Assembly (NCBI GenBank): GCA_017165825.1
Contig: CM029372.1
Span: forward strand, 9,831,981-9,895,980
Length of the DNA: 64,000 bases
From: Hepsetus odoe
Taxonomy: Eukaryota; Chordata; Actinopteri; Characiformes; Hepsetidae
Direction: 5' to 3'
Part shown: in pieces, positions 52,301-62,825 of the stretch
Layout: each line of letters starts with the position of its first letter
Numbering within the stretch: the first letter of the stretch is position 1
The notes under the pieces: generated by a model
Told to the model about the DNA's origin: nothing
The model's database searches: none
What the model saw: only the letters and a program-made list of their open reading frames with translations
Position numbers and translations under genes: made by a program

Positions 52301-53047
52301 TGGCCATATAATGATGCAAAAGCATTTCCACTTTTGCCGTAGTGTTTGTGTCGCTGTCACAAAGCAGAACCTTTACAAACTTTAGCACCAAACACTCACA
52401 AGCACATGCTCAGGGATGGACGCTGCGGTGGCCACAGATGCTGAGAAGACGTTGTCATCTGCAGTCTGGACGCCTCCGACAGTGACTGTGGTCACTTCTG
52501 CAAAGACATTTGGGACACAGACACATTATTCATTTATTTGGACAAATAAAATAGCAGTTTTTAAATCCTGATCATCAGTTAAGAGCTTATTGACACTAAA
52601 CAGGCATGATGAAGAGGGTGTGGTGTAGATCATGAGGCAGATCTCCCTGCAGCTCATAATTAGTCACTTGCACTTAAACTGCTCATTTGTCTTTCAGCTG
52701 TTGGCTCTGAGAGGGAAAGTGTGCTCTGCCTGTTCTAAACGAGGGGAGCTCTTTAAGGTGCACCGACGGCTCTAAGGAAGGGGCTTCCTCATTGAGTTTG
52801 ATCACTGCAGGTTTGGGTTGTGTGGTCTGGAGGGGGGTGCGCTGCAGGCTGAGGCGAGGGCGGCGTTTACTCGACCTGCGAACTCGTCTGGGTTCGGCAG
52901 GGACTCGGCTATGTCGATGTTTGCCGCTTCCCCCATCACGCTCATCGTGGGCACTTCGGCCTCCGACTCCGTCTCCGATTCCGCCCCCTCCTTCCCCGCT
53001 GCTTCGGCTGAGCCGAGCTGCTTCGCCGCCGGATCGCTCCGCTCCAT
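34477..53047 (-). CDS. deaf1: DEAF1 transcription factor (SAND and MYND domains)
   Basis: Thirteen coding exons on minus: 53047-52876, 52497-52400, 51590-51464, 51304-51158, 50749-50610, 49971-49906, 49609-49571, 49472-49349, 48394-48266, 40701-40451, 39079-39014, 35049-34960 and 34581-34477; 517 residues, against 565 in human. The start MERSDPAAKQLGSAEAA resembles the human N-terminus. EVTTVTV, then GRTLQIGDSLSTQKATLIVV follow. The SAND domain spans exons 4-8, with the DNA-contact motif SSKDWKRSIRY and the cysteines of SCTCAACC. KRRKK in exon 8 is the nuclear signal. LYLEETANTLLSTVQQLKVL is the leucine-rich export and coiled segment. The MYND zinc ribbon (CVNCGREALNECAGCHKVHY, then CSSFCQRKDWKDHQHSC) is split between exons 12 and 13. 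DEAF1 binds TTCG-type sites and regulates neural and immune genes. The human poly-Ala tract near the start is missing. Exons 7 and 11 may be optional. Confidence 0.95.
35253..35427 (+). repeat. tRNA-derived SINE, family A, 3' truncated
   Basis: Head GGGGCAGCCGTGGCCTAGTGG through GCTGCCCCCTGCTGCATGG. The usual tail is missing at this end, although a tail-like ATCACTTTCAAACTT occurs after the LINE at 37726-37740. Confidence 0.8.
35464..37740 (+). mobile_element. RTE/BovB-like LINE with reverse transcriptase, internally deleted and inactive
   Basis: A 5' leader (AAGCCCGGATAAATGGGGA, then GTCAGGAAGGCCATCCGG) leads into a broken ORF2. Reverse transcriptase blocks are visible: GKAVGPDDIPVEAW (36330-36370), CSNYRGIKLISHT, QQYGFMPRKSTTDAM, VDLEKAYDRVP, LHQGSALSPFLFAMVMDRL, and the catalytic FADDIVICS near 36950. 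The longest open piece is 36739-37428. The 3' end GGAGCAGCCGAAAGAAGAAG is typical of RTE elements. There is no room for the endonuclease domain after the leader. It lies antisense to deaf1, in the intron between exons 11 and 12. Confidence 0.88.
38951..38993. repeat. (GA)n microsatellite next to the deaf1 exon 11 donor
   Basis: A pure GA run ending about 20 bases downstream, in transcript sense, of the GC donor of exon 11. In the deaf1 RNA it is (CU)n. Confidence 0.95.
39014..39079 (-). other. deaf1: deaf1 exon 11 with a GC-AG intron; possible cassette exon
   Basis: A 66-base open segment, phase 0 on both sides, preceded by CTGTTCTTTAG and followed by AAG|GCAAGT, the usual form of a GC donor. 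It encodes PFHSQLSLADDTEGKITEII then IK, which has no clear counterpart in human DEAF1. Skipping it keeps the frame. Confidence 0.55.
39874..40059 (+). repeat. tRNA-derived SINE, family B
   Basis: TGATGGTCTAGTGGTAGGGTA head, B box GGTTCGAATAC, tail GCTCTAAATGTAG. In the deaf1 intron between exons 11 and 10. Confidence 0.8.
42170..43010 (+). mobile_element. degenerate DNA-transposon-like repeat, family not assigned
   Basis: Text such as GTGATCTGACGAATCAAAATT and CAACATATGCTCCCATTCAG is familiar from a common fish DNA transposon, but all frames are broken. A family A SINE piece (42810-42884) interrupts it. In the deaf1 intron between exons 10 and 9. Confidence 0.5.
42810..42884 (-). repeat. 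family A SINE tail fragment
   Basis: GAAGTGAAGGTGACCGCGAC, then CACACTGTGAAACACAAC matches the tail half of family A. Confidence 0.6.
44020..44900 (-). mobile_element. RTE/BovB-like LINE fragment
   Basis: On minus it repeats the reverse transcriptase of the LINE at 35464-37740: VEARLRKEVRISEQQYGFMP and VDLEKAYDRVPREELW. Truncated at both ends, in the deaf1 intron between exons 10 and 9. Confidence 0.85.
45360..46380 (+). mobile_element. degenerate DNA-transposon-like repeat, second copy of the 42170 family
   Basis: GATTTTAGAGCAACTTTTGC and TCAACAAGACAATGCAAACT fit the C-terminal transposase part of the same family, ending around AAAACATTAAATATCTTGG. No open frame. An (AATA)n run lies at 45562-45596. 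Confidence 0.45.
46840..48240 (-). mobile_element. Tc1/mariner transposon, copy C, inactive
   Basis: The transposase lies on minus. An N-terminal HTH region is near 47950-47740, then QHDNDPTHTSKSSKDWLKTK (47215-47487) and MLWGDLKRAVHARNPSNIS (46962-47204). The reading frame is broken before the ProAsnPro-type motif. The terminus ACTTTTTCACATTACTG is at 48222-48238. It is the same family as copies A and B. In the deaf1 intron between exons 10 and 9. Confidence 0.85.
49269..49300. repeat. (GT)n microsatellite
   Basis: Pure GT run about 50 bases downstream, in transcript sense, of the deaf1 exon 8 donor. Confidence 0.95.
49571..49609 (-). other. deaf1: deaf1 microexon, 39 bases
   Basis: Acceptor CGTTCAG and donor ATG|GTAAAA frame 13 codons, NRDGSFGGENISM, phase 0 at both ends. 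It lies inside the SAND coding region between CCDDLTM and TGPVRLFVPYKRR. Human DEAF1 has no such insertion as remembered. Inclusion or skipping both keep the frame. Confidence 0.5.
50322..50570 (+). repeat. tRNA-derived SINE, family A
   Basis: GGGCAGCAGTGGCCTAGAGTT head to CACAATGACAAATAGTCAC tail, ending 40 bases before deaf1 exon 5 (50610), in the intron downstream of that exon in transcript sense. Confidence 0.85.
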
Positions 53048-53049
53048 CG

Positions 53050-53330
53050 ACGCCGCCCGACTGGAGCCGAGTTTAGCCGAGCGAGAGCGGCCTTAACGCC
53101 GCGGCGCAGTTCTGCGGAAAAACACGGCAAAGCCACAGAAAACAGGCTCTCCTTCAGAGATGGGGCTTTTAAAAAGGCGCCCAGAGCACTAACGGAAAGT
53201 AAAGGCACCTTACTTTCTTTAAGCCGGACGGATAAACAACACAGGAAGGAGACGCGGCGGAAATTACCGAAAGAACACGAGGGAACACGAAATGGCGCTG
53301 CACTGCGTGTGGATGTTTTTTTTTTTTTTG
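53050..53330 (-). promoter_or_regulatory. deaf1 promoter and 5' UTR region, CpG-rich
   Basis: CpG-dense sequence (CGCCGCGGCGCAGTTC, GACGCGGCGGAAATTACCG) runs from the exon 1 start upstream and ends in a long T-rich run at 53317-53362. No TATA box. Confidence 0.55.
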
Positions 53331-53973
53331 TTGTTTTTTTTAATTTATTTTTTTATTTTTTTATCACAAAAATGATCCCTTAGCTTGAAAAAAATACCAC
53401 ATAGAACATGTTTCGATTTAATCCAGTCGACTTTTATTAATACTTTCATAAAAAGGAAGTCACTGAAATGCAGGATTGTGCCGAATCACCTCATTTTGTA
53501 GAATCTGCTCAGAAAATGAGGCAATTATTTATTATATGTTCAGACACACACACACACACACACACACAGTACACAAATGGAGTAATTCTATGCGTAATTC
53601 TAACAAAGTCGAGATTTCGCCACAGCCACATGTTCCTACATCACCTGTGACGGTGTGTATAATGTGGAAAGGCCATTTTAAAATCCATTTTTCTTTTCAC
53701 TCCCACCTCCAGATTAATCCCACTTCCTGCTGAAGTGATGTGATTCACGAATGCTGAGAGAGATTCCTCTTCGTGGCACAAAATTCCAAAATTCAGCGCT
53801 TCAAAAAATGCATTGTATTTGGTATAAAAATGGATCAAATTGTGTATATTCAATTAGATACAAAAAATAAGTTTTAAGAAATTAACATCATTAATAGCTC
53901 TTCATTAAAAATCCTTCAGTGGATCTGGTGGATCTTTAGGGATTACAAAAAATTCAGGTTGATGGCTAGTTGA
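53331..53973. other. intergenic, deaf1 5' to pgghg 3'
   Basis: T-rich run, a (CA)n microsatellite at 53543-53568, and AATAAA on minus at 53438-53433 and 53533-53528, which could end pgghg transcripts. The two genes are under 1 kb apart on the same strand. Confidence 0.5.
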
Positions 53974-56900
53974 TCAGAAAGGCCAGCAGTTTGAGCTAGA
54001 ACGTTGTCTTAGGATCTTGCCAGCTTGCCGAGGAAAGGTCACCTCCTGACCTGTGGAGAAGGACACAAAAAACTACCATCAGTCTTGCGGTGCGAACAAA
54101 GCAAATTCCGAACTTCATGCTTACAGAAGTGCTAAACACGGTGGTTTCTATCATCGGAGCTGAAATAATGATGGGTGGTTATTTTGTTTTTATTGCATGA
54201 CATTAAAATTTACTGTTGTTCATTTCTGTATTATATGATGTTTTTCTGACCTGGCTGAAGAGGTATTACGTTTCCAGAGCTTTTGAGCACCACCTCCAGA
54301 GGATGAGCCTTCTCCTCACTCCCAGAATCGTCTGCTTGCTTCCTCACTACAACACTGATGTCTTGTTTCTGCACCAACAAGTCCAATTTATTACCGAGGT
54401 AACTCACACCTTTCACACTGAGCTCAGCAACTTCATCAGGCAGTACCGGGGCAAAGCATAGACCGTCCCTTTGGATCCTAACATGGAGAACAGAGAAGCT
54501 TTTATATCACCCCCATTCCAAAGAAGAAATAAAAAACAGCTGAGCAGATGTGATATGGGTTTCTTTCCTTGCGTTTGAATGTGTAGTAGTATTTTTGTGT
54601 TACAGTAGTTTTGTGGGATGCTTACATGCAATCACATGTGAGTGGAATCACCTGAGGCCAGTGTACCCAAACAGTACAGCTTGCAGAAATCCACCCATAC
54701 CAGTCAGGAAGTTGACCGCTCCCGAGCCATCAGATGACTCACTCCAAACCTGCATACAAGAGTCTTAAATCATAAAGTGTCTGTAAGGTCATGAAAACCA
54801 ATCAGGTCAAAACACAGCCATGACGTGCTCATTAAAAAAAAAAAAAACCATGCATTAAGTTGAACTTTGGCTTTTGCCAAAGTTAAATGAACGATGCAGC
54901 TCAAACAATAACGTTCGAATAGGAAAAAACAACAGTTTATAGCTTTATAGAATTAAAGGAGCTAAATTCCACTATTATTAATCATTTCTAATAATAACCA
55001 TAACCTGTTTATTATGTTCTTTATAGCTTAATACTAAATCGATAGTTCGGTAAGCAATGCTAACTTGAATAATGAATATGAGCCAATAGTCACCGTTCAC
55101 ATTTCATTTCATTTCATTCAGATTATGGTTACTGGTGACTTCTAGCTTCCACTCACTGACAGCATCATTAGATCATATGATCGAACTATGCTTTTCTGTG
55201 AGTGCGTGAGAGTGAGTGATGGAGAAATAGTAAAATGAAGAGGTAAAAGAGTTGTCTCCTCTTTGGGAGATCTGTTTTAGTGACACGGGTGAAATAAACA
55301 GCTGTAACTGAGCAAAGATATATAAGAGCTATTTACAGTTTAAACAAATGATCTAATGAAACGCCTGTGTAGCAACAAATACCTGCCAGCTCCTCATGTT
55401 CCAAAATTTCTCATTTTACAACTGGGTGTTGGGGTACAAACAGGTTAATTGTTTTATATAATTATGTAATTTAACGTAAAAGCTGAGAACAATACACACA
55501 CATTTTGGCTCCTGAGAATAATCAAAAATCTGAAATTTTATAGTACTCCAGTTTTATGTATTTTTAAACCTTGTTTAACCTCTCCTCCACGAAAACTGTG
55601 CTGCAGATGGGATTGTGCAATTTACTATGTTATGACTCATTAATCAATTCTGGAATAAAGCCTATGTTATAATATCAAATACTTCAAGACGTTGTTATTA
55701 TTATTTATACAGTTTACAGAATTTGCTTAGGTGCCCAAGACTTTTGTGAAGTGAAAGTGACTATTCTTGTCATTGTAAGCACGTGGCACAACACACAGTG
55801 AACCACAATGAAATTTCACCTCTGCATTTTACGCACACACAAACGTGCAGCAATTGAAAGCACCCATGGAGCAGTGACGGGTACGGTACCTTGCTCAAGA
55901 ACCCACAATCTATGATCCAGGGGCTGCTGCACAGTATATATTATAAAAGACAATGTATTAGATGTTATACACAAAGGCAAACAGAGAGTGCTAGTTAAAG
56001 AACACTATACCTGGAAGGGTCCCTGGATATTTTTAAAGCACTTCTTTAGAAGCACTTGAGCTTTCTCAGCTTCTTCAAGCTCCAGCCAACCAACCGCAAA
56101 CATCCCCTATTACCAAAATTACACAAATTAAATGATCTTTTTTTTAAAGCATAATTATCTGAGTGCAATCTTTTAAAAGTGAACTGAAGGATCAAGGGAT
56201 AAGGACCTCCTATAGACAAACACTTTAAATATAAGCTGATTATTAGTAAAGTAAAAATGACAATTCTTGTCTTTGTGAAACACAGCTCGGCACATCGTGA
56301 GCCAAAACGAAATTCAACCCATATTTTACCCTTACACACACATGCAGCAGGAAGAAGCTATTGAAAGCTGCCCAGGGAGCAGTGATGGGGACAACATCTT
56401 GCTCAAGGGTAGCTCTGGGCAACCTACTAGTCTGGGATTTGAATCCAACTATTTTTTTACCCTAATACTTATCTGTGATGGATTTAATTAAATACCAAAC
56501 TGGTCACCTCAGAATAATGTGCTCACAAAGTTTAACAAGTACAGGTTCCCTGCTGCCTCCCCAGGACAAAAAAAAAACAAAAAAACAACTAGTCCTCATG
56601 TGAATGGGTGGCCTGTACATCCTTACCCAGGTCATAGCAGGGCCTTGTGGGCTGGTGACTGCTTCATACCATTTCAGATCATTCCTTCTGACCTCCGAAC
56701 TCATGGCGATGCCAAGTGGATAACCTAGCAACACTGCGTCTGCTTGTTTTACTGTGTCTCCTGAAAGTACATAAGCATACCCAAAAGCTCATTATAGGAC
56801 ACCAAAATTAAATTCTACCTGTAATGTAATTTTATTAAAAGTTACCTTCCTGCCTTGCTTTACAAAAATACTACAAAAGAAGACAAAAATCTCACCCTTT

Positions 56901-57042
56901 TTATAACCATCAAATTCTGGGTGATATTTTAGGTCAGGATCAAAGGGGATTTTAAGTTTAGCAGCAACCTCCTGCCAGTCTGAGGGCGCAGGATACTGCA
57001 ACAGGTTAGCCACCTCCACAGCAAACTGCAGGCTGTGTGAGT

Positions 57043-57085
<43 letters not shown>

Positions 57086-60000
57086 AGGGGACTGTAATGA
57101 AGAATAATTAGAAGCACTAAAATATAAAATAAACTTGCATCAGAGAGCAAACACACACACCTGCTTTTGGCCACACTGTTTGTGTAGACTGAGTTATCAA
57201 CACTGTAGTAATATTCATCAGGAGGCATCACTCCTGACAGACAAACAAGCACACACACACAGTCAGCAAAAACCCTGCAACACGTTCAGCATGTCTTTTA
57301 AGCACCTTTGATTAATGGGATAACACTCAGTGTACCTCTAATATGGTAATGCTTGTCTTCAGAGCTCCAGGTAACTCGAGACACCCAATAATCAGCTACA
57401 CCCCAAACCACTTCACTGCCACGCCCACCTTTAAACATCTCAAGGTCCTTTTAAGAGATTTGCACTTTTATTTACCTATTCTATTGTTCTGATTTAACAT
57501 GATGTGATGTGATGTGATGTACCTGTGTGAGGTAAAAGTATTGCTGGAAGGCAAGAGTCACATCTCCATTTATATGGATCTCCTGCTCTCCGTAAATGTC
57601 CTCTGGACATACTTCCTGACCAGATACAGCACTCTCCCATGGGTACTTCAAGCCCTGTTAACAAAAAAGGATTGATCAAAATGAACACCCTAGCAGTCCT
57701 CGAAATCAGCCAACACATTTCTGGCAAGCAGCTAATTTATGAGTATTTTAACCTGTTTGTACTGCATTTTGGCAGATGAGTGGAAATATTTCAAAGTGTG
57801 TGAGCCTTTGTGTTTCTCTTTGTTTGGAGATAAGAAGAAAGAAATCATTGTATAGCTTTTGCTGTCTTATGCATCCAAAAAACATGCCTTATTACAAAAA
57901 TGGGCTTTAAAGAAATCAGAAGCATCTGGTCCATCCATCCATCCATCTTAACCAGTTATTCTAACTAGGATTGAGGGGATATTATTCCAACACTCATAGA
58001 GTGGAAGGCAGAATAGCACCATGAGCAGGTCAGAATCAAACTGGTCACGCCAACAAAATGTGGACACAGAATTTGAACACACATAAAAGCACCCAATTAT
58101 CACTTTTATACCTCATAACCCTGCTGCTGAGCATTGGCTTTGGCACCTTCAATTGTCCGCACTCTGTAATCCAAGACAGCTCTGGCTAACTTTGGGTAAA
58201 AAAGTGCAATGCTGGGATATATCCATGTGTCCTAGGGAAGAAGAAAGGGAGACAAGAACCATATAAATTTAATAAAGTAGAATATATATAAATTTTCATT
58301 AACAAAGTAAACAGTATCTAATACATCAACAGTCCTGGAGGGTCTGAGTGCAACACAACTCATTGTTGAACTGCTTGAACTCGTCCACACTATTCATTAG
58401 TTCTCAGGTTTTGTTAAGGAGGGTGATTACCAAAATGTGCTGTACTAAGACCTCTCAGGACAATGGCAAACCACTCCTGATCAATTCTAAGAGCCTGACT
58501 GAAAATATATTTATAAAAATAAATTTAAAAAAAAACATACTGCTGTATTTGAAATGACTTAAATCTGGTCTGATAAAAGTATGCTGTACGACAAGAACAT
58601 AACCTTCTACCAATTAAATATTATCTTATTTATTTATGTTTTATCTGAGGTTTGCAAACAATATGGTGGAAAAAAAATAGACCTGGAAAAATGGTAAGAA
58701 AGTGTGGATTATTTCTTCATTTAAATGTTCATATAAATAAACTGGAAAGATAAATAAAGAGTTAGAGAAGGGAAAAATATACCTTTTGTCCTGAATATTT
58801 TGAGTATATCTTTACAACTTATCATATCATTGATACTTTAATATCACCCACCATTAAAGTATGATAATTTAGCTTGTTCACCTGATCCCAGAAGACGTGT
58901 CCCCAGTAGTCCTGTCCTTGTCTCCCGTTGGATAATCCTCCAGGGCTGACACCCCCAAATGGCGTGGGTGCTTCTGTGAGAGAGGGGAAGGCACTGAGGA
59001 GGTAGAACATGCAGCCAATCACAGCTCGACTGAGGCATTCTGGTCCTGCCAACTCTACCCTGCTGCCTAGCCACAGATCTGCCCAAGCTTTAAGATGCGA
59101 GTTCTGCAGACCACCGTGTTCCAAGAGCTCCATCCCAGTGTCGAAACAACCCTGGACACTCTCACAGCTCTCTGCAACCGCTACCAGGAACCCCAGGTGA
59201 CACTCGCTCTGGTCAGGCAGTAGAGAAATTGAGGTGGTCAGTGGGGTCCAGATAAGGTGCACAGTTGGCTGTGGACCTCCAGGTACCTCTGAAGAGATTG
59301 TTTGGCCAAAGATATGTCTGTTGCAAGAAAGAGAAATGTAATTTTACCTGCTGAAATTGTAAATAAAATGGGGAAAAATATAAATCTAAAGTAAAGTACT
59401 GCATGTGTATGTAGCCACACCTTCCTCCTCTATAGTCAGGAGCATCCTGGAAGGTAATGTCATCACTGTGTGGTGAGAATGAACTGTCAAGCTTGACTGT
59501 GATGGGGTCCTCAGTGATCATCTGCCGGTTCAGGAACACTTCCATGACCAGCAGGTTGGGGTACTGACGATGTGCGTAAAACAGCTGGGATGCCTGGACA
59601 CGAGATGTACGTATAGAGTGAGTGAATATACCTGCAAAGAAGAGAGAAGAGAAGAGGAGAGGAGAGGAGAGTAGAGGAGAGAATTAATTTCTAGTGTCCT
59701 GGATTTTATATGTCCACAAACCTCAGCAAAAGCCAAAGGCAAACAGAAAGAGTGAGAGAGATGACCTGCATATACACATGATTGAATTACTGTTAAAGTA
59801 CACCTATCCTAGTGTGTGTGTGCCAAAATTATGCCAAAATTAGACTGCATATTCTGCATACCAGAGTGTGTGTCCAAAGTGTACGTGTGTTTCCCCTCCT
59901 CCTCTGTCCTCATTGTGACCCCCAGCGGACACGGTACATCAGCACGGTGACAGGTTCCTCTCTCTCCATTATAAACTCCACTCATATGCATGACCGTCTC

Positions 60001-60126
60001 AAACACTCTCCAGCCCAGCCGCCCATTCGCCAGGGGAGGCAGGAACCGGGGGTCAGAGGGCAGAGTGTCAGAGGAGAAGATGTATGGGTCAAAGGGGTCC
60101 GTCTTCATCTTCGAGAAGGGCAGCAT
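53974..60126 (-). CDS. pgghg: protein-glucosylgalactosylhydroxylysine glucosidase (acid trehalase-like, GH65)
   Basis: Thirteen coding exons on minus: 60126-59862, 59631-59421, 59317-58882, 58231-58112, 57654-57523, 57447-57336, 57233-57161, 57032-56896, 56760-56627, 56106-56011, 54749-54652, 54477-54251 and 54050-53974; 705 residues with unbroken phase (human PGGHG 737). The enzyme removes glucose from glucosylgalactosyl-hydroxylysine of collagen fragments. Family signatures: SDTLPSDPRFLPPLANGRLG, HMSGVYNG, SPGGLSNG, YWGHVFWDQDTWIYPS, CPEDIYGEQEIHINGD, GVMPPDEYYYSVDNSVYTN, FHPEFDGY-like YHPEFDGYKKG, YEAVTSPQGPAMTW, and WSESSDGSGAVNFLTGMGGF. The acidic residues I recall as catalytic in human (D301, E430, E574) are kept in WDQD, PDEY and WSES. 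ATG 60126 follows an acceptor-like TTTTTGTACAG, so a noncoding first exon probably lies upstream. A second in-frame ATG 18 bases on may be the true start. Confidence 0.94.
55749..55932 (-). repeat. tRNA-derived SINE, family A, truncated
   Basis: GTGAAAGTGACTATTCTTGTC tail to a shortened head (CAGGGGCTGCTGC). In the pgghg intron between exons 11 and 10. Confidence 0.75.
56251..56449 (-). repeat. tRNA-derived SINE, family A, head missing
   Basis: TAAAAATGACAATTCTTGTC to GGGATTTGAATCC. In the pgghg intron between exons 10 and 9. Confidence 0.75.
57041..57082. repeat. (GA)n microsatellite forming the polypyrimidine tract of pgghg exon 8
   Basis: In the pgghg transcript this is (CU)n directly before CACTCACTCACACAG, the acceptor of exon 8 (57032). 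Confidence 0.9.
57499..57521. repeat. short GATGT tandem repeat at the pgghg exon 5 donor
   Basis: Four GATGT-type units. On minus the intron begins GTACATCACATCACATCAC, so the donor itself is part of the array. Confidence 0.85.
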
Positions 60127-60143
60127 CTACTGTACAAAAAATG

Positions 60144-60336
60144 AAGTGAAAGTGACTAACAGCCATTGTGAATCAGCACCGCACACAACGTAACACAGCA
60201 AAATGCTTCCCCTGCATCTCACCCATGCAGCAGGGGGCCGCTATTTTAAGCATCCAGGGAGCAGTGATGGGGACGATACCTTGCTCAGGGCAGCCCACTG
60301 GTCTTCCCTGAACACTGGGCCACCGCTGCTCCAAGC
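60144..60336 (-). repeat. tRNA-derived SINE, family A
   Basis: GAAGTGAAAGTGACTAACAGC tail, head GGAGCAGCGGTGGCCCAGTG on minus at 60336. It begins right upstream of the pgghg start exon. Confidence 0.85.
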
Positions 60337-60433
60337 ACTAGCCAAGCCAAAAAGTGATGCTACCTTAGAGAAATATCAAATAACCCACATGTGATGCAGA
60401 TACGTGTTATTTATTGTGTGCTGTAAAGAATAA
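60270..60433 (+). repeat. left arm of an inverted duplication (partner 63690-63880)
   Basis: The SINE head half plus about 95 bases of its flank (GCCAAGCCAAAAAGTGATGC; CCCACATGTGATGCAGATA) recur as reverse complement at 63690-63880 at roughly 90% by eye. Confidence 0.8.
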
Positions 60434-61809
60434 GTACATGCTCTGCATTTGGGCTGGGTGATATGACTTTTATATGTGCACACAAACGTCCAAAAATATC
60501 AATACAAAGCTTTTCATCAACACAAACAAAAAATCTACTTCAACAGGATCAATTCTGCACTTTTTGCGCTGAAATATGAAGGTGTGAGCGTGTGATGACT
60601 CTTTAAAAGGTACATCTCGAGCAGAAGTGCTGTCAGACAGCTGGATTAGAAATGAGCAGGTTCTAAAGTGGAACTTCGTTCCTCTCAGTCTCGCAGGAAC
60701 GCTGCACGGCTCCTGTTAAAGCAGGAGAACAAGGCGACGCACCCTCTGAGGGCAGACTGTTTAAACTCCATACTTGCAGAGTTAAGGCTGGTGTCAGGAG
60801 AGTTTATGGATTTTCCTCCCCTCCGCTTTTCCTCTGGGTTCTCTGCTGAAGAAGGTTAAAGAGCTGGGTGAGAAGTCAGACCCTCAGCCACTACAAAACA
60901 CAACCTCGGAGAACTGTGGGCGGAGCAGGAGGCGCAGCGTTGGCCTTTTCCTCACTGGTCTAGGATCAGCTGCTCTGAACCGCAGCTCTATCTCAGCCGC
61001 AAAAAGGAGAAGTTGAAAACTGCTCAGAGAACAACAGGGATGACTTCAAGAGTTAAATGAAAGAGTCGGGGACTGGTCACGTGACAAGCTACAGCGGCGC
61101 AACGTTTCCTGTTTGTAGAGAACTTCAGTCACAAAAGCAGAACTTTGACTTTGTTTACTGAGGAGCTTTACAGAGACCCGTTTCTTCATGGGACAGTCCG
61201 ACGGGAGGTTTTACAGTTAATCCTCTTCAATAACTGAAGAGTGATGAGCTTTTTAACATGAACCATGAAAAATGAAAATATTTCAACACTGTTTTAGAAA
61301 AACCTGCTCAGAAACTGTCCTTCATTAAAGTAGAAGTTTCAATATATCTCAAAAATGAAAGTTTTTAATTAAAACGATAAAGGTAAATGACAACAAAATA
61401 ACAGTTTAAAATAATTGCGCTTTAAAGTAGTTCATGTGAGAAAATTAACATTTTATTAATTATTATAAATTTAATCGATAGCATTATTATTGCCGTTGAT
61501 AAACAGTTAGTACTGAGCCTAAACCAGGCTGTCCCGGGCTCTTCCCTGAATTTCCCGGACTGAAAAGCACCAGTGACCTATAAACAGAACAGAACAGCAG
61601 ATAAACCAGCCACAGTTTTAAACCCATCGATTTGCCAATATTTAAAAAAACTTTGAGCGAGATGTTTTACATGAGAATAAAGAGAGTCCGGTCAGATGAA
61701 TATTACTTCATAAACACTTACATTAGCATCATCCTGAAGCATCAGAAGCTTTGGGATGAAATTAAACTCCAAGTTGTGAAGACACTGCCTTTAACAGCAG
61801 CATGATGAT
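60434..61809. other. pgghg upstream region
   Basis: The 60640-61200 part is less AT-rich and repeat-free, a likely promoter for pgghg or for an unseen gene to the right. No coding exon recognised. A plain AT-rich stretch follows. Confidence 0.4.
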
Positions 61810-62005
61810 GTTAGGCCACTGCCACCTCTGCTTTTAACCCACACACACGCAACAGGGGGCAGCTGTTTAAAGTACCTGAGGAGCAGTGCTGGGGACAGTA
61901 TCTTGCCTAAGGGTACCTCAGAGTAACCTACTGGTCTGGGATTTGAACCCACAACCTTCCGATCCTTCCAACCTAGTCCCTAAACACTAGGTCACCGCTG
62001 CCGCT
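61810..62005 (-). repeat. tRNA-derived SINE, family A
   Basis: CACACGCAACAGGGGGCAGC to CACTAGGTCACCGCTGCCGC. Tail lost. Confidence 0.8.
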
Positions 62006-62049
62006 TAATAATATTCAGAAATCTTACGTTTTAAAAAATAGCAACTAAA

Positions 62050-62232
62050 GCATCGGAAGATTGTGGGTTCGATTCCCTCACAAGTAGGTTGCCCTGAGGT
62101 ACCCTTGAGCAAGGTACCGTCCCCGTCACTGCTCCCCAGGCGCTTTCAATAGCTGCCCACTGCTGCACGGTGTTTGCATGGGTTAAATGCAGAGGTCCGC
62201 AATGACAAGGGTTGTCACTTTCACTTTCACTT
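62050..62232 (+). repeat. tRNA-derived SINE, family A, head truncated
   Basis: CATCGGAAGATTGTGGGTTCG to GACAAGGGTTGTCACTTTCAC. Only 45 bases from, and opposite to, the copy at 61810-62005. Confidence 0.8.
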
Positions 62233-62325
62233 TCTTCACTTAAAGGTTAAACTTGTCACAAACACATAAGTTCCCTGATCTTCCACGTCTTGGCCCAGAT
62301 AACTGGTAATCAAACCCAGATAATC

Positions 62326-62527
62326 AAATGGTGGTCTAGTGGTAGGGTACTTGCCTATGGACCTATGTATCCAGAGGTCCCTGGTTTGAATCCCACCTCT
62401 AGCACTACCACCGTTGGGTCCTTGAGCAAGACCCTTAACCCTGAATTGCTCCAGGGAGACTGTCCCTGTAATTAGGACCTGTAAGTCACTCTGGATAAGA
62501 GTGTCTGCTAAATGCTGTAAATGTAAA
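62326..62527 (+). repeat. tRNA-derived SINE, family B
   Basis: GGTGGTCTAGTGGTAGGGTAC to GCTAAATGCTGTAAATGTAA. Near full length. Confidence 0.9.
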
Positions 62528-62825
62528 TCCCCTGCCTTTTTTATGGAATAGACGTCAACATTCCCAGATAGTTCAGACTTTCCATTACCTGTGGTTCTCC
62601 TGTAAAACTGACCCTAAAATGTTCCTGGTGGAATAAATCGCAGGAATGTGATTCACTGTTAATGTAACTTTTGGCTCAATCATTCGATCTGCAGAGGAGA
62701 AAATGGGATGTTTGACATCTGGACTGGAGGCGAGGTTCCTAACTGTTTATTCTTTATGTACAAATACTAGGTACTTTCTCAAAAAAGATTTAATGGCTGT
62801 ATATTATGCATATGTTATGCTATTG

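Noticed and set aside
57499..57521. CRISPR-like or regulatory short repeats
   Set aside because: All short tandem arrays in the window are ordinary microsatellites without spacers.
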